Positions 33,061 through 45,700 of a stretch of DNA of 64,000 bases are shown one piece after another (within the stretch, counting starts at the first letter, position 1; every line of letters begins with the position of its first letter). Under the pieces are notes generated by a model that was not told the DNA's origin, made no database searches, and worked only from the letters and a program-made list of their open reading frames with translations. The position numbers and the translations under genes were made by a program. This stretch comes from Mycogone perniciosa. Taxonomy: Eukaryota > Ascomycota > Sordariomycetes > Hypocreales > Hypocreaceae. The DNA lies in contig JAOALB010000008.1 of assembly GCA_025331125.1 (NCBI GenBank), positions 310,001 to 374,000 of the forward strand, written 5' to 3'.

Positions 33061-34152
33061 AGGTTGGTGCTCTACGACTCTGGAGGGGTCCCAGTGGTTT
33101 GCGACACTGATCGAAAGTACGGCTATTGTGGCGGGACGAGGGGGCGGCGTTCGAGGGGCGTCAATTCAGGCTTCAGTATCGCAGGACCCAGGACATCCCT
33201 GGAAACCTTGTGAGGCAGTCGCTGAAGACAGAAGGCGACAGAAGAGAATATCCTAGATGCCAAGTTGATCGCAGACGAGTACGGAGTACGAGGCTATGCT
33301 GGTGGTACGAAGTACGAAGTACCCTGTGCCTAGTATTTAGATCGTGGATAGCTGCCCCACTTCGATCGAAAGTTGATTGATTCAATAAAGACAATACTAT
33401 GAAGTACTGCGTAGATACTATTACGAAGTAATGAGTATACTAGTACCCATGAGATCGGACTACTACACTATAACACAAGGTAAAATGAGGTACTAGGCAG
33501 GTTGCAAAACTACTAAATACTACTAGCACTATACTTTCTTCATGAGGAAAGTGACTAAACCCAGTTATCCGCGATGGATGACCAGTTACCTCTAAGAGCT
33601 AACTGATGGCTGTTGATTTAAACCAATTGTGGTACTAGCTGGCATATATTTGCAGATTGAACATCTCGCCTTGTAGATGGCTGCAGTGTTTTCACCCATT
33701 GGCGAAACCCTCTGACCGATACACATTGAGTTGCCTGTCAGGGGGTTGGAGTCTTCCACAAATTTCCATCTCGCTTCCGTGGACTGACCCCTAGCTTTCC
33801 AATTCCCCCAGCTTGCAGCATTCCTCTGTAATCTGATTTATGACTGGGAGATTCAGAAAGATATCCAAAACTATTGTCGCCTCCTAACTACCCCCTTCAA
33901 TCCGGCCAACCCAGAACAACCATGCTGTTGGCAACACTGGAAGGAGCAACCTCCGCGCCGTTGAGCCCCAGAAGTCCTTTCATCCATCTCAAAGGTGTCG
34001 AGGGCTGTTGGTTCGTGACTTGCGTCAGGTCTCAACCATAGGGGCTCAAGGTCACCAGTCCGTTGTAGTTAGGTAACGGACGGCTGCGCTATCCCAATAA
34101 CGAGCCATTTGCTTATGAACATCTGAATCTAGAAAATCAGAGTCATAAGCAC
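33061..34152. other. Intergenic: upstream of the DUF3602 gene and VelB 3' flank
   Basis: 1.09 kb. The part from about 33270 to 33540 is rich in TACGGAGTAC/TACGAAGTAC motifs and AT. The remaining ~600 bp has no ORF or motif I can support. Confidence 0.5.
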
Positions 34153-36155
34153 TTAGTCTCCATAGTCGTCTTCTGCGTCTCCACCCTTGATATTTGCATC
34201 CTTGCGGATTGGGATCTTGATGCCCTGGGTTGCAAACGTCTTGCTCAATGGTGTACTTTCGCACACCCCGGGGAACTTCTTGGCTGAATATACGTTGAAC
34301 ACATCACTGAAACAGGATGCTAATATCGGTGCCCTTCCAGTGTTTACCTTGAGGCCATTTGCGTCTCGTGAAACCCCGCTACGTGGACCAACGTTAACAA
34401 ACGAGAATCGAAGACTGTTTCTAGCTGTTAGACTTCTCACGCTCCTCGTCATACGATTTTGGTGACGACCTACCGGAAAGGGCCTTCGGTCCGCACACTG
34501 AGATCCTGCAAAACAAACCAGATGCCAATTTGATCCAACGTATCACTTAGGCGAAATGCGCTTGCAGCTAGGCTGCCAATGAGGTTTCGGGTAAACATGC
34601 CCTGTGGCTGCCCACCTACCATTGCCATCCTCGTCAACGAGCCCTGGTCTTGCCCATAGCCCCCCGGAGTTGGAGCACCATTTCTACTAAAAGGTGCTAT
34701 GGCTTGTGATGGAAGTGAAGGAACATTTGCCTCAGGACGGTACGCCTGATGCTGCGGGAAATATTGGGTTGGGGGGCCGTAGTTGCCATTAGGTGGATAA
34801 GACGCGGAAGCTATTGCCACTTATCAGCCATTCCAAATTGCTTCAAGATTGCCAAAGGGTCACGGCAGAGTACACACATTGGCTATAACCAGATGGAACC
34901 GGATAGTCCTGAGTGAAGCTAATGGCTTGTGGCGGATTATACGAGGGGTCACGACCCGGTGGAAGAACATGTTGACCGTATGAGGTAGGGACCGTGTCAC
35001 CCCCACCGAGTGATGGATAAGAATAAGGTGTCGTAGCGGAAATAGAAGGACTATTTGTAGATGAGCGGACCAAGTTGACTTCTCTCGTGCCATCCTCGTT
35101 CCAGAGATCGACGTTTAGAACAAACATGGTATGGTCAATGTCGCTAGTGGAGGTTAATAAGATCTCGATGGCTGAGGCGTTGAATGAAAAGGAATCGTAG
35201 CATAATAAACGTACTTGCAATCGATTTCCTTTCCCGTGATTATGTCGGTGATGATAAGACGGACACATGGTGGTGGGGTGATTGGTCGTCGGTCCTGGAG
35301 GCTTGTTAGGCGAAGATCTGAAGGATGTGATGGAGAGGAAAGGTCAGTTACCTTGTCACCAAAGCCACACATGCGGGCGCGTCGAGGCTGCTGGACCACA
35401 TCGAGTCTAACAGGATAAGTTAGCCGAGGGCCGACCACTATAGCGATAACAAGGTCTGTGAGGGTAACTAACTGATACTTGCGGCCTGCAGCTTCGTCTA
35501 CTTTGGAAAATGGAACGAGCGTTTTGGAGGCGCCGCTGGGTTGCTCTGGATGGAGCAAAGTCCCAAAGGCGGGAGCTATCGAGGACTCCCGTAGTCTGGG
35601 GTGATGTCCCGCGGATGGCGGTTGAGTATGGGATGCAGATGGAGGAATGTGCTGCTGTTGATGTTGGTGTTGATGTTGATGCTGATGTTGAAGCTGGGAG
35701 AGATGAGGCGGTTGAGGCGGAGGTGGATGAGAAAGATGATGTGGATGAGGGAGTTGCTGCGGTTGGTGATGTGAATTCGGATGAGGCTGAGCATGTTGTG
35801 GATGCGGGAGCTGATTCTGATGTGGGTTCTGTTGCTGCTGTTGTTCCTGCGCTTGGTGTTGCTGATGGTGGTGGCTTTGACTGGGATGTTGGTGCGGAAG
35901 CTGGTGAGGGTGCGGGTGCGGATGAGTTTGAACTGGGGCTTGGCCCTGAGTATGTGGGTTGGTATGTACATGATGCGATGGTGGCTGCTGATGTTGCAGC
36001 GGCGGCGGCAGCAGTTGGTGATGCTGGTATGGTGGGTGATGATGTATTGAGCCTGGGCCGGAGCCTGAGCTAGGAGGAGGCATTGAAGGATGATAGCCAG
36101 AGCCCCCGATGGGCACTTGTTGAGACATGTCGAGCGGAGTGTAGCTCGAGTTCAT
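34153..36155 (-). CDS. velB: Velvet regulator VelB
   Basis: Six exons on the minus strand: 36155-35473, 35406-35352, 35294-35215, 35143-34878, 34810-34474 and 34420-34153, 562 residues. Residues ~35-175 are extremely His/Gln/Pro-rich. The split velvet domain then begins: RKYQLDVVQQPRRARMCGFGDK, DRRPITPPPCVRL, CNDIDHTMFVLNVDLWNEDG. A ~110-residue insertion rich in Ser/Pro/Tyr follows, then FTRNLIGSLAASAFRL, FVLQDLSVRTEGPFR, FSFVNVG and ASCFSDVFNVYSAKKFPG. The large insertion inside the domain marks VelB rather than VeA or VosA. Role: NF-kB-like DNA-binding partner of VeA and VosA that links light to development and secondary metabolism. The acceptor of the fifth exon is ambiguous (34810 or a few bases earlier). 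It diverges from HIS1. Confidence 0.93.
35630..36050 (-). repeat. Low-complexity CAC/CAG/CCA repeat coding for His/Gln/Pro
   Basis: Imperfect CAC, CAG, CAA and CCA codon runs inside VelB exon 1. On the plus strand they appear as GTTGATG/GGTG-like repeats and create long spurious frames. Confidence 0.85.
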
Positions 36156-36928
36156 GGTGGTTCAGAGACGAGAACACCAGACCTGGTTTGTCAAGGGCCT
36201 GTCGTGGACGGACGCAGCGGCGGGCAGACAAGGTGTAAGTTCACACCTGAGCAGGCAAGGCATGTCAAGCAGGTCAGTTCGTCGTTCAGCTGAGGTACAA
36301 GGTCCGACGACGATAACGACGAGCTAAGGCAGTGGAAGCGCTAGGCTTATATAGAGTACTTCTGATTCGTAGGGGGCGCTGCCGTGATTACCTAGTAGCG
36401 GGCACTATGACACCTTTTTCACGAAGCCATCGCAGATCGATTAATTAGAAGGGGTCTATGGTCTTGGTCATGGTGCACGAAATAATACTACATATATTGC
36501 AGAGATAGTCTGTTAATCTAGAGGTATCGATATCGCGGCTACCTACTTTTAGTACCTAGGTAGTATCTACCTATGTAGTACTGCTTACGGAGTGCAGGTA
36601 CCTTACCGATATGCATTTATCAGGGGTAATTGGCTGATGTGGAATGCAGATGCTACAATTGGCACCAGCCACGCATATACGAAGTGCACCCCACCAAAAT
36701 GTGGCTTGACCATGAATCAGTTGCCCCGCGGTCGGAGCTCATCTCAAGTTAGATTCCTCCGAATAATACTCATATTATTACCTCTATGACTGGATGAACC
36801 AGGAACTCTCCCATATATCTTCTTTCTCACACACTGCCAATTGAAGCACCAAAACAAGAACTTCTTCTCTAAACGCAGCTATACGCAAAATTCAAAACCT
36901 CATTTCACTGCCCGTCGGTGCTCTTGAA
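36156..36928. other. Divergent promoter region, velB / HIS1
   Basis: 773 bp. It includes the TATA-like site for velB and a palindromic TACCTAGGTA-rich stretch at about 36540-36590. I looked for a perfect TGACTCA Gcn4/CPC1 site for HIS1 and found none. Confidence 0.5.
36346..36353 (-). promoter_or_regulatory. Possible TATA box of velB
   Basis: TATATAAG on the minus strand, about 190 bp upstream of the velB start codon. Position suits a fungal promoter with a ~150-bp leader. Sequence match only. Confidence 0.35.
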
Positions 36929-38179
36929 ATGGATCTGGTGAACAGGTTAGTTTGCCCTCGTATGCTTGGCCATAGAACTTCATGATGGGCATGGCTTTCC
37001 GTGGAATGTAGCTAAGTCTTGTGCAAAAGCCTCGAAGGCCGACTGCTCTTTGCGGTCCCAAAGAGTGAGTTACTTAGCTGAAGTCAATTGTCGTTCCCCG
37101 TTCCATCTTGCGCTGACCGAGTCTGATTCACTAGAGGGTCGTTTGAATCAGGCTGCGTTGAATCTCCTTGAGGGCGCAGATATTCAGTTTAGGCGAGAAA
37201 ACCGCCTTGATATTGCACTTGTCAAAAATCTCCCCATAGCTCTGATCTTCCTCCCTGCCGCCGATATCCCTACCTTTGTTGGCCAGGGCCGAGTTGACCT
37301 GGGCATTACTGGCTGGGATCAGGTCCAGGAATATGAGGCTGCTGTCCGCTCTGCGGCCACTGAGCACCCGAATAACTCGGTTTCTGGTAGCGAAGTGGTC
37401 ATGGAGCTGGAGTTCGGAGCTTGTCGGCTCCAGGTTCAAGTTCCAGAGAAGGGCAAGTACATCCACAGCCGGGACCTTATTGGTCGAACCATAGGCACCA
37501 GCTTTGTCAACCTTACTGCGGAATACTTTGCCAGGCTGGAAGCGGAGAGCGACACTGGCTCGTCAGATGATGCACCACACTCGTCTAAGAAACTTCAGAC
37601 CAAGATTGTCGAACTGAGCGGCAGCGTTGAGGCAGCCTGTGCCCTGGGGGTTGCCGATGGTATCGTCGATCTTGTTGGTAAGTTGCTCCTTTTTCTAAAG
37701 AATACTCATGTACTACAATGGACTTGCGATTTGATAGGACACCGCCATTCATTTCCTGTGCCTCATTCGTTGAAATGACCAGTTCGTGGATACTAACGTC
37801 ATGCTTAGAATCGGGTGAAACTATGAGGGCAGCTGGTTTAAAGGCAATTGACACTGTAGTTGAGTCGACAGCTGTTCTCATCAAGTCGCGCTCGCCATCC
37901 AACCCCGACATGGTTGACCTTATTGCGTCCCGAATCCGCGGCGTCATCACTGCTCAGCGTTACGTTCTCTGCCAGTACAATGTTGAACGAAACCGGCTAG
38001 GTGATGCAACTAAGATCACCCCGGGTAAGCGTGCACCTACAATCACATCGCTAGATGCCGACGGCTGGGTCGCGGTGAGCTCCATGGTGGAGAAGAAGAA
38101 GATCGCGCTGGTTATGGATGACTTGACACGAGTCGGAGCTCAGGATATCCTTGTGCTTGACATCCACAACACTCGATAG
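36929..38179 (+). CDS. HIS1: ATP phosphoribosyltransferase
   Basis: Four exons: 36929-36945 (17 bp), 37030-37064 (35 bp), 37135-37677 and 37809-38179, 321 residues. The two tiny 5' exons join to MDLVNSLEGRLLFAVPKKGRL, the normal family start, so they are well supported. Exon 3 carries RRENRLDIALVKNLPIALIFLPAADIPTFV, GQGRVDLGITGWDQV and LEFGACRLQVQVPE. Exon 4 carries the C-terminal regulatory domain used for histidine feedback. Role: first step of histidine synthesis, condensing ATP and PRPP to phosphoribosyl-ATP. It is the long, hexameric HisG form. Nothing suggests loss of function. Confidence 0.95.
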
Positions 38180-38509
38180 AAAATTCGGGTTCTACATGTT
38201 GGGGGAAAAAAAGAGTGGGCTTGCTATTTTCTATGGATTTTCTTATGGGTCAGTATGTTGGCTTTGGGTAAGAGGAATACAGGTAGGTTAGAGACGCATA
38301 GAGAACCAATCCAGTTATACAACTGAAAGGCAAAAATACAAGAGTGCAAAAATGCCGAAAGCTCAAACACGGGGATAAAGGTGAAGTCTCATCTCACCGC
38401 GAACATATGCAAATCAATCGAGCAAATTCTGCTAGGTCTATCTCTGAAAGGAGGCCACAGACCCGGGCAGATATTCATTTGCGGCATGCCTTCTCATATG
38501 AACGCGCGA
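38180..38509. other. Intergenic 3' flanks of HIS1 and the small Ser-rich gene
   Basis: 330 bp between convergent genes. An A-run and GT-rich tract lie near 38200-38290. No ORF of note. Confidence 0.5.
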
Positions 38510-38803
38510 CTAGATTTTCGCAGATTCCATTCTCTCTTCCATGCTGTCCCAATAAACAAGTGGACGAGGTTCAAGGATGTTGAGCTCGCAGGGGAATTTC
38601 CTGCGCTCCTCCTCGAGGCCCATGACCGAAGGCTGCCGAAATACGATGCTGTTGATGGCGATTTCTGTAGAAGAAAGCGTTGAGTTGGCCGAGTATGACG
38701 AGTTTCGTGACGAGGACGATATAGATCGGCGAGCTCGCGATAAATTACGCATGCTTGAGGACGAGAGACGGGCTGTAAGGTTCTGGAAGCGCGATCCTTG
38801 CAT
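38510..38803 (-). CDS. Small Ser/Arg-rich hypothetical protein
   Basis: 97 codons, start at the ATG at 38803 (MQGSRFQNLTARL); the frame continues upstream only to a TTG. The first ~45 residues are Ser/Arg-rich, with ARRSISSSSRNSSYSANSTL. The last ~38 look like a folded, conserved tail: MGLEEERRKFPCELNILEPR, then PLVYWDSMEERMESAKI. I believe similar EPRPLVYW...EERM tails occur in uncharacterised fungal proteins, but I cannot verify this here. A different frame on the same strand is also open (38494-39168), so the choice of frame is an inference. No signal peptide or membrane segment is seen. Confidence 0.5.
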   Translation of the reverse strand: MQGSRFQNLTARLSSSSMRNLSRARRSISSSSRNSSYSANSTLSSTEIAINSIVFRQPSVMGLEEERRKFPCELNILEPRPLVYWDSMEERMESAKI

Positions 38804-39752
38804 AATTGTCGTATTTCGATAGTTGTACGAAGCACTTCGTACTCGTACTCGAAGTGCCAAGTGGCGTAACTCTCAAACTTGTCGTTCGTTGACCAGCAAA
38901 CAGAACGAATTGTAGGTTGATGAAGTAGGCAGGGCGCAGCCCCTGGATGTAGGAGATAAATAATGTGGTGAACGATGGTACTATAGAAGGAAGAAAGGGC
39001 GATTACTCTCCCAATGTAAAGGAGGTCGATGTTGAATGAATTGGCACCTGTCCTGCAGCCGATTTCGATTCGGTTCGTTTTCCCAGGATGGAGATGGTAG
39101 ATTAACGAATAAATAAGATATAAATCAACAAATAAATACGAAATGTAAACATAAACAGCAACCAGCACATAAGAAGTAGAAGGAAAGCCACGACCAGGAG
39201 CAGAAATGCGAAATGCAAGGTGCCAGGTTTCAATGAGAAAGCAGCGATATTAAGTCTCTTTATGCTCCCGAGATATATGGGCCTCCCTACTCGTACGGAG
39301 TGGTCTCAGACTTGACCAGGTTGGCAGGGGTCTGTCTGCATGTGGCCACGGCGGCCGCACCGTTGTTTCAGGGAGCTACTCCCTGCAACAGCAGCATCGC
39401 ACTCCCCTGCCATGGGAGAGCCTGAAACCCTCACAAGCAACTCCTGTGGCAATGAACCCTGGTCTCCTTGCAACACCTAATCTTAAGATTGAAGGTGCTC
39501 GTCCCTTCGCTAGCACTAGAAGTAGTAGCAGTACGAAATACTTTGTAGAAGTACGAAGTAGGTACTCCGTAGTACTAGTGTTACTGGCAAATCTAATCAT
39601 CAAATGCACAATATCCATCCGGTTGTACAGCCGGGACACGGCTCCAACTCCCTTCCTGCAACGCCACGCTAGATCGCAACCTGTTAATGCCAAGATACCC
39701 ATCTCCTACTCGTATGGACCTTGGGTAATACTTTACACACGCACCTGGTGCA
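38804..39752. other. Intergenic: upstream of the small gene and CCH1 3' flank
   Basis: 949 bp. AT-rich at about 39100-39170, with TACGAAGTAGGTACTCCGTAG-like motifs near 39550 and a palindrome at 38825. No supported gene. Confidence 0.5.
38825..38842. repeat. Inverted repeat GTACGAAG-CA-CTTCGTAC
   Basis: Two perfect 8-bp arms with a 2-bp spacer, just upstream of the small Ser-rich gene. A member of the TAC/GTA palindrome group. Confidence 0.8.
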
Positions 39753-42700
39753 TTAGCTTAAATCCCCGTATTGATAGGAGCTCCTGTCCGATCCTCGACG
39801 CGTTGTACTCCGCCGAATGCTCTCTACCCACACTGAGTCATCCAACATGTCTTGGGCTGGTGTCACACTGACACTGCCCCCAGAGTCGTTTGTGATCCCC
39901 CCCAGACCCATTGCCTGGGCCTCTGGCTCGTAGAGTTCGAAGCTAAAAGCAGAAGATGCACCAAGTTGATGGCTTTCTGACAGCGACGAACGAGGCAAGC
40001 TAAGTGGGTGATTTGGCGTCGTGTCATGCACTCTCATGTCTGAGGACCAAGCTGATCTTCTCGGCTCGGCATCTTGGTTGGCGTTAGAGTGTTGCACCCT
40101 CGCCGCTGTCACATTTGAAAATGGTTGATCTGCCACATGGCTGGGGTTCTCCCCTTCGTCGTCAACCAGAATTTCAGGCACTGTCAGTCGCGGAAGCGCA
40201 GACATCCGCGAAGCGCGTTTTCGCTCCATGTGCTGCTTGAATTTCCTCGACCAATACCTACATTCATCTTGTTAGTCCTTCTGTCTCTCACTTCCTTCTC
40301 CAGGCTTGGAATCTGAGCAAACCACCTACAATGTGTCGAAAAACCCCTGCACAATTCGTCGCCGGATCTCTTCGTCGACACGTTGTAGTCGCGCTCGCCG
40401 CCTCAAAAATTCCTCCAACCTGGTGAGAATTAGTCATGCTACTAATGACAGAGTAGAGGTAGCGGCCGGACTTACTTAAGGCTTTTGCTATCATTGATGA
40501 TGTTGTAGTGGGCTAGAATCATCAAAACATCCGTGAAAGACATACCCTTGTCTGGATCTGCGCCAACCAGAACCTCCTCATAGAAAATGTTGAAGCGATT
40601 GCGCCGTTCGCGGATCTTTCTCACATCAATGTGAGCCAATCTTTGGTTCAGTTTCCGAATGTCCACCTCCTCGAGCGCGTTTACAGAGACAATTGAAGCA
40701 TGGCGTGACATCTTGATATCACCACGCACATCCTCGAGTATTTGCCGAACTGAGTCCTCCGCCTCATAAATCCGCATCTGAAACACACCCGATAACTCGC
40801 CCAAAAGTCGTGGAAAGGCTTCCTTGGTGATGTAACCAGTGCCTGCAGGGTCCACGCTTCGCCAGGCTTCCTTGAATCTTCGAATCTCATCCCGGTCGAC
40901 AACAGCCATGCCACTTGAGCGTTGGTAAACGTAGCTGAAGCTCTCATAAATGAGCGATACAAAAAGGTTGACAAAAATATACATACTAACAATGTTCCAG
41001 GCAACAAACAGGAATCTGGCCCAGGGCTTACTGCCGCAGTCGCTGTCGAAGAAGCTGTCGTTATCCACACAAAGCGGGGGCTCAATTCCGGCGTAGTCTT
41101 CCATGATTTGATTCCACCCTTCACCTAAACTCATCCGGAACAGTAATATGAGGGCCTTCGGAACCGTTCGGAAGTTGAGATCGCTCGCCTCTTCTCCCCC
41201 AAAGCGGGTTAAACTGAATGCCTGGGTCATGGCAATGGAAAAGACGAGAAAGAAGACGAGCCACGTCGCCAGCAAGTTACCTATGACTGTCAGACTTGCG
41301 GCGGCTGTCTTAAAGAGTTGATCCAACGCATCGTTCCGTGGAATCAAGAGAAGGACAAGGGCGACAAGGAAAATCTTGTGGAGCTGCACGTATGTGTCTG
41401 CCTTCGTGTCTGCAATCAAGAGTGCAAGTGTGGCTACAAAAGCGCCAGACACAGATACCAACGAATAAAGGTCCCAGGAGCTTCGCCGAAAACGGGTCCA
41501 GCCCAAACCTATGATTCGGATGGTAATGTTGGTGATATATACGAGAATGAAGGCTAAGAAGAGGTATTCCCGTGCCATTGTCCACCAGGCTGGCTCATCA
41601 CTGTATTCCACGACAAGCAAGAGCAGGTGTAGAACCAGCGCCACTGTGACGGCTAGATACCACTTGCCCCGTTTCTCAATCGCTCTTTTGTGGCACCATT
41701 TTTTCCATGGCTTTTCAGAATCATCGTATGAGCTTTTGGATGGCGAAATATGGCGTAGAAGCTTGCGCAACTCCAGCCACGATCGTTGTTCTGCCGTGAG
41801 AAAAGCGACACCAGTCTGCTCCGTATAATTCCGCATGAAGACCGAAATAAAAAGAGTGAGGATGAACACGGTTGCCAACAGGTTAAATGCGACGAAGAAC
41901 ATAGCGTTGCCCTGAGAGGCGAGATCTTGCGGCTGCATGCCTCGGCCTGTAATAGCCTGGGCTGCAAAGGAAACATCTATCCATCCTTCCTGACTGACAA
42001 TCTGGAAAAGTGTGAAGAGTGACGATCCAAAATCATCAAAGCTAAAGTATGGATTTGATGCGACTCTCGGTGCCAGCATAGGCCAATCTTCACTATATGG
42101 TGTACTGTTAAACTCGCCAAAACATCCATTCAGCGTAGAGACGTCACCAGAATCATTGCATGCTACCATTAGACCGCTGAATAAGTTTAGTCCGTAGATG
42201 GCAAATGGTATCAAGAGTGAGATTGACACGAATGCAGCCTGATGGCTTGTTAGTGTTTCTGTCCAACCAGCCGCCAAGGAAATAGAGAAGAGAAGGGGGA
42301 GATATTGTGCTTACTCCCAAAAGCTTCCACCAGCCAACAATGATCAGTGAGTGGAACGTATCCCTTGCGCTGTCGCTGAAATTCAAAAGGCGAAGAGCCC
42401 GGAGCGCTTTGAAAGCACCCACCGCTCTCGATATGGCACCATCGTTGATTAGTAGAGTAACGACATTGATCCAAAGGGTTATCAGCACAATAGAATCAAT
42501 AATACCCCATGAGCTGCGTAGATATGCATTTGGCGTCCACACGAGGCCGTCTGCAATCACCTTGATCATGGCCTCGATGGTGAACACCACGGCAAAGGCC
42601 ATATCTGTCCAGACATACCAGTTCGTCGGGCTGAAAGGATGTTGCTCCCGATACTCCTTCTGATACAAGGGTGTTGTCACACATGCTATCACCACCATGG

Positions 42701-45700
42701 CCACAACGGCAGCGTAGACGAAGGTGGACATTGAATACCAAGCTAGCCTGTTGGGCTCCACCCCATCGAACCTCTCAAGACCTCTTGCTGGGCCAACGAG
42801 TGATTGGCAGAAACGCCGGATCTTGCTTTGAGGGGGGAATAGATGTAGAGAGGTGTTATATCTCGGATGCCGAGCGAGATATTCCCGCTGGGCTTTTCGG
42901 CGAGCTGAAGTTGCTGACACCGCCTGTCGGGCCATTTGGCGAGGGTCTGAGGTGTCATTTGAACCGTCAAATCGAATGTTTGAATAGAAAGGATTCGGTT
43001 CATTCTTGTTAATTAGGTGCAATACCTTGTCCCAAATCTTTGAGAGCAAGCCTGGTTTGCCATCACTCATGAGGTTTGTCGTACTCCTATGTGGGACATC
43101 CCTCCGACCTGTAGTACCTCGAAGGGGATCTGTGGGGTCATCATCCAGAAACTCCTGCACTACAGCATCTTTGAGAAGCATCTCCATCATTGCTGGGCCA
43201 TAATCTAAAGGATCCTTTCGTCGACGAGATCTGCCAAAACTGAATATCGTAGAGAGAGAAAGATTATTTGATGTATTTCCCAGCTCTTTCCTCTGTAGAA
43301 ACGCCTTGACCTGTTCCAGACGCTTCTCATCTTCAGATACATCGAAATTCTCTTGAATAACCGCAATAAACATGTTAATCAAGATGAAGAACGACATTAT
43401 GAACCATCCTATCAGAAACATTGCGTTGATCCAAGCAGTCCTGAATGATGTGGTGTACGAGGTGACTGAGTATAGGATATCCGTCCAGTTCTCACTGGAT
43501 AGTATCTGATACATTCCGAGAAATGAGTTGAAGATGGTATAGAATGAGACGCGGTTGAGTTCACCCTCGTCGTCGTAAACAGGTATTTGACCCCTGAAAA
43601 GCTGTGCAGCGAAAATTGCCACCAGAAATGTCATCAAGAAAACAAAGAGCATGAGGTTTCCAATACCTGCTGCGCTACCCAGAACTAAAAGTATGAGTTT
43701 TCGAGTAACTGGAATAGCCAAGACAACTCGATAAGCTCGAAGGACTTGGAAGGCAGTAAGCCAGGCATACACTCGAGAATTCCGAATGGGGGGGATAAGG
43801 ATGATGGATGTGATGATTGCTAAACCTAGATCAACAATGTTTCGCCAGCTCCGATGGAATCTCCTCCAATCAGCCATGAATCGAATAGTTATCTCAATAT
43901 CGAGGAGGATTGAAGCGACTACTTCGGCAGCATCGACAAATCTTTCTCTGGAATCCGACATGGATGCGCTACGGCATGCCGCGCTGAGCAAGGCAAAGGC
44001 AATAACAAGGATCCAAAAGGCGAAGCTCTTATCATACAGTCGCTGTATAAGCGAGGTTTTCCGTACACGTTCGTCCGGCGGAGGCTGCAGCGGCAGCTCC
44101 GGTTCGACTGTGAAGGCGCTGGATTTGCTCTCCTCACGGATTACTTGAAACGACGACGTGATGACGGCTATCAGTAGGTTGGTTAACCAGAGCATCATTA
44201 TCATAATGCCGGCCCCAAAAAACAGGGCAGCTTGTAAATAATCCGAACCCATAGTGTTGTACATGAGATCGGAGAATGTGTTAGCACTCATGATGACAAA
44301 CACTAGCTCGAGCGAATGGAGAATATTGTCGAAGTTGAGTGTTCCGTTATAGGGGTTGCCTTGCTGTAGACAGATGGAGCCTCGTGGGCAAAGATATCCT
44401 TTCCCATCGCCGGTCCCATTTTGGAGATCTTCCAATGAGCCAGGGGCGTTGAACTTCACCCATGGTCGAGTTGCGCCAGTCTCGTTATCTAAATAACCAC
44501 CACAAAACTGCATCTGATTGGTGAAGGAGGCTGAGAGGTTCTTGGGGTCGAGAGGGTCTAACCACACGCACTGGCGACTTAGGCTTGACTTGAAGCTTTG
44601 TATACCAATGATGGCAAAGAGCAACCAGAAGAAGCTAATAAGGAACGCAACCCGGACAAGCAGAGGTGCGGCCTTTTTTAAGCTCCTTAAAATGATCTAA
44701 AGTACCCCATATATTAGCCATATATTTCAACAAGAAGCAATAAAAACAACACGGGGTCACTTACCGCAGTGCCATGGGTGAGAGCTAGCAACCTCAAGAT
44801 ACGAAGACAGCTGAGCATCTTGAACAAGTAAAGACGATACTGGCTTTCAAGCCCAGTAATGCCCAGTACAAAGGCGATCCAGAAGGATACAACCGCAACA
44901 AAGTCCAGGCGATTAAATGAATGACGTAGAAAGGCTCGGCGAGCTAGTTGGAAGCGCTGCTGGTCTTCAAGCGTCTTTGGTAGTACTTGTTGCCCATGCA
45001 TTATAGTTGTGAACGAACGAGCAAAAGCTGGAGCTTGTGGTTGAGCCTGGCGACTCCCCTTGACGGATTTTTGTCGCTGAGGTTGAAACAAAGCTTTGTA
45101 TTGATCTGCAACAACAGCGCGAATTCCTTTCTTGCGGTCAATCGTGCTGTACTCTTCAGCGTTCAATATGAACCCTGAGACGATGACTCGAGCGATAAGT
45201 TCTAAGGTGAAAACAATGAAAAGACCAAGCATGGCCCAGTCGATAGGTCTTTTACCCCATAGTTCTGGACGTCCGTTTCCACTACTAAAAACATCTGGCC
45301 AGGATTCCACAGTAAGCAGGATGGCTTGTGAGATAATGAGAATCAGGATTAGAGGCTCAGTATACGGATTAACTAGAATATCGCACATCCAGGCTCTGAT
45401 TCGGCTTTCCGGTGAGAAAATCCCTAGAGAAGACCCTTTGAGGGGATTTAAGGGGCGAGAGGGTGAAGGCGACCTAATTTCGGAGGCAAGACACGCTTGC
45501 TCCCCTCTTTTCTCAGTTGGCGATTTAGGAAGTTGGGAGCGATACGATGTGTCAACTAGCATGGATGTTGCGGTGCTTCGTGATCTATCGTGCACCGAGG
45601 TGTGAGGAGAACGAGAACGGTAGCGGGAAGTTTGTTGATCAGCCACCTCACTCTCTCCACTAATATTGACAACCCGCTGGGACATGGCTCTGACAATCGA

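Noticed and set aside
35510..36073. 187-codon plus-strand Val/Asp-rich frame opposite velB
   Set aside because: Product of the His/Gln/Pro codon repeats read on the other strand.
38494..39168. 224-codon minus-strand frame overlapping the small Ser-rich gene
   Set aside because: Starts with GTG, crosses AT-rich DNA, and its composition looks random; the other frame has the more protein-like tail.
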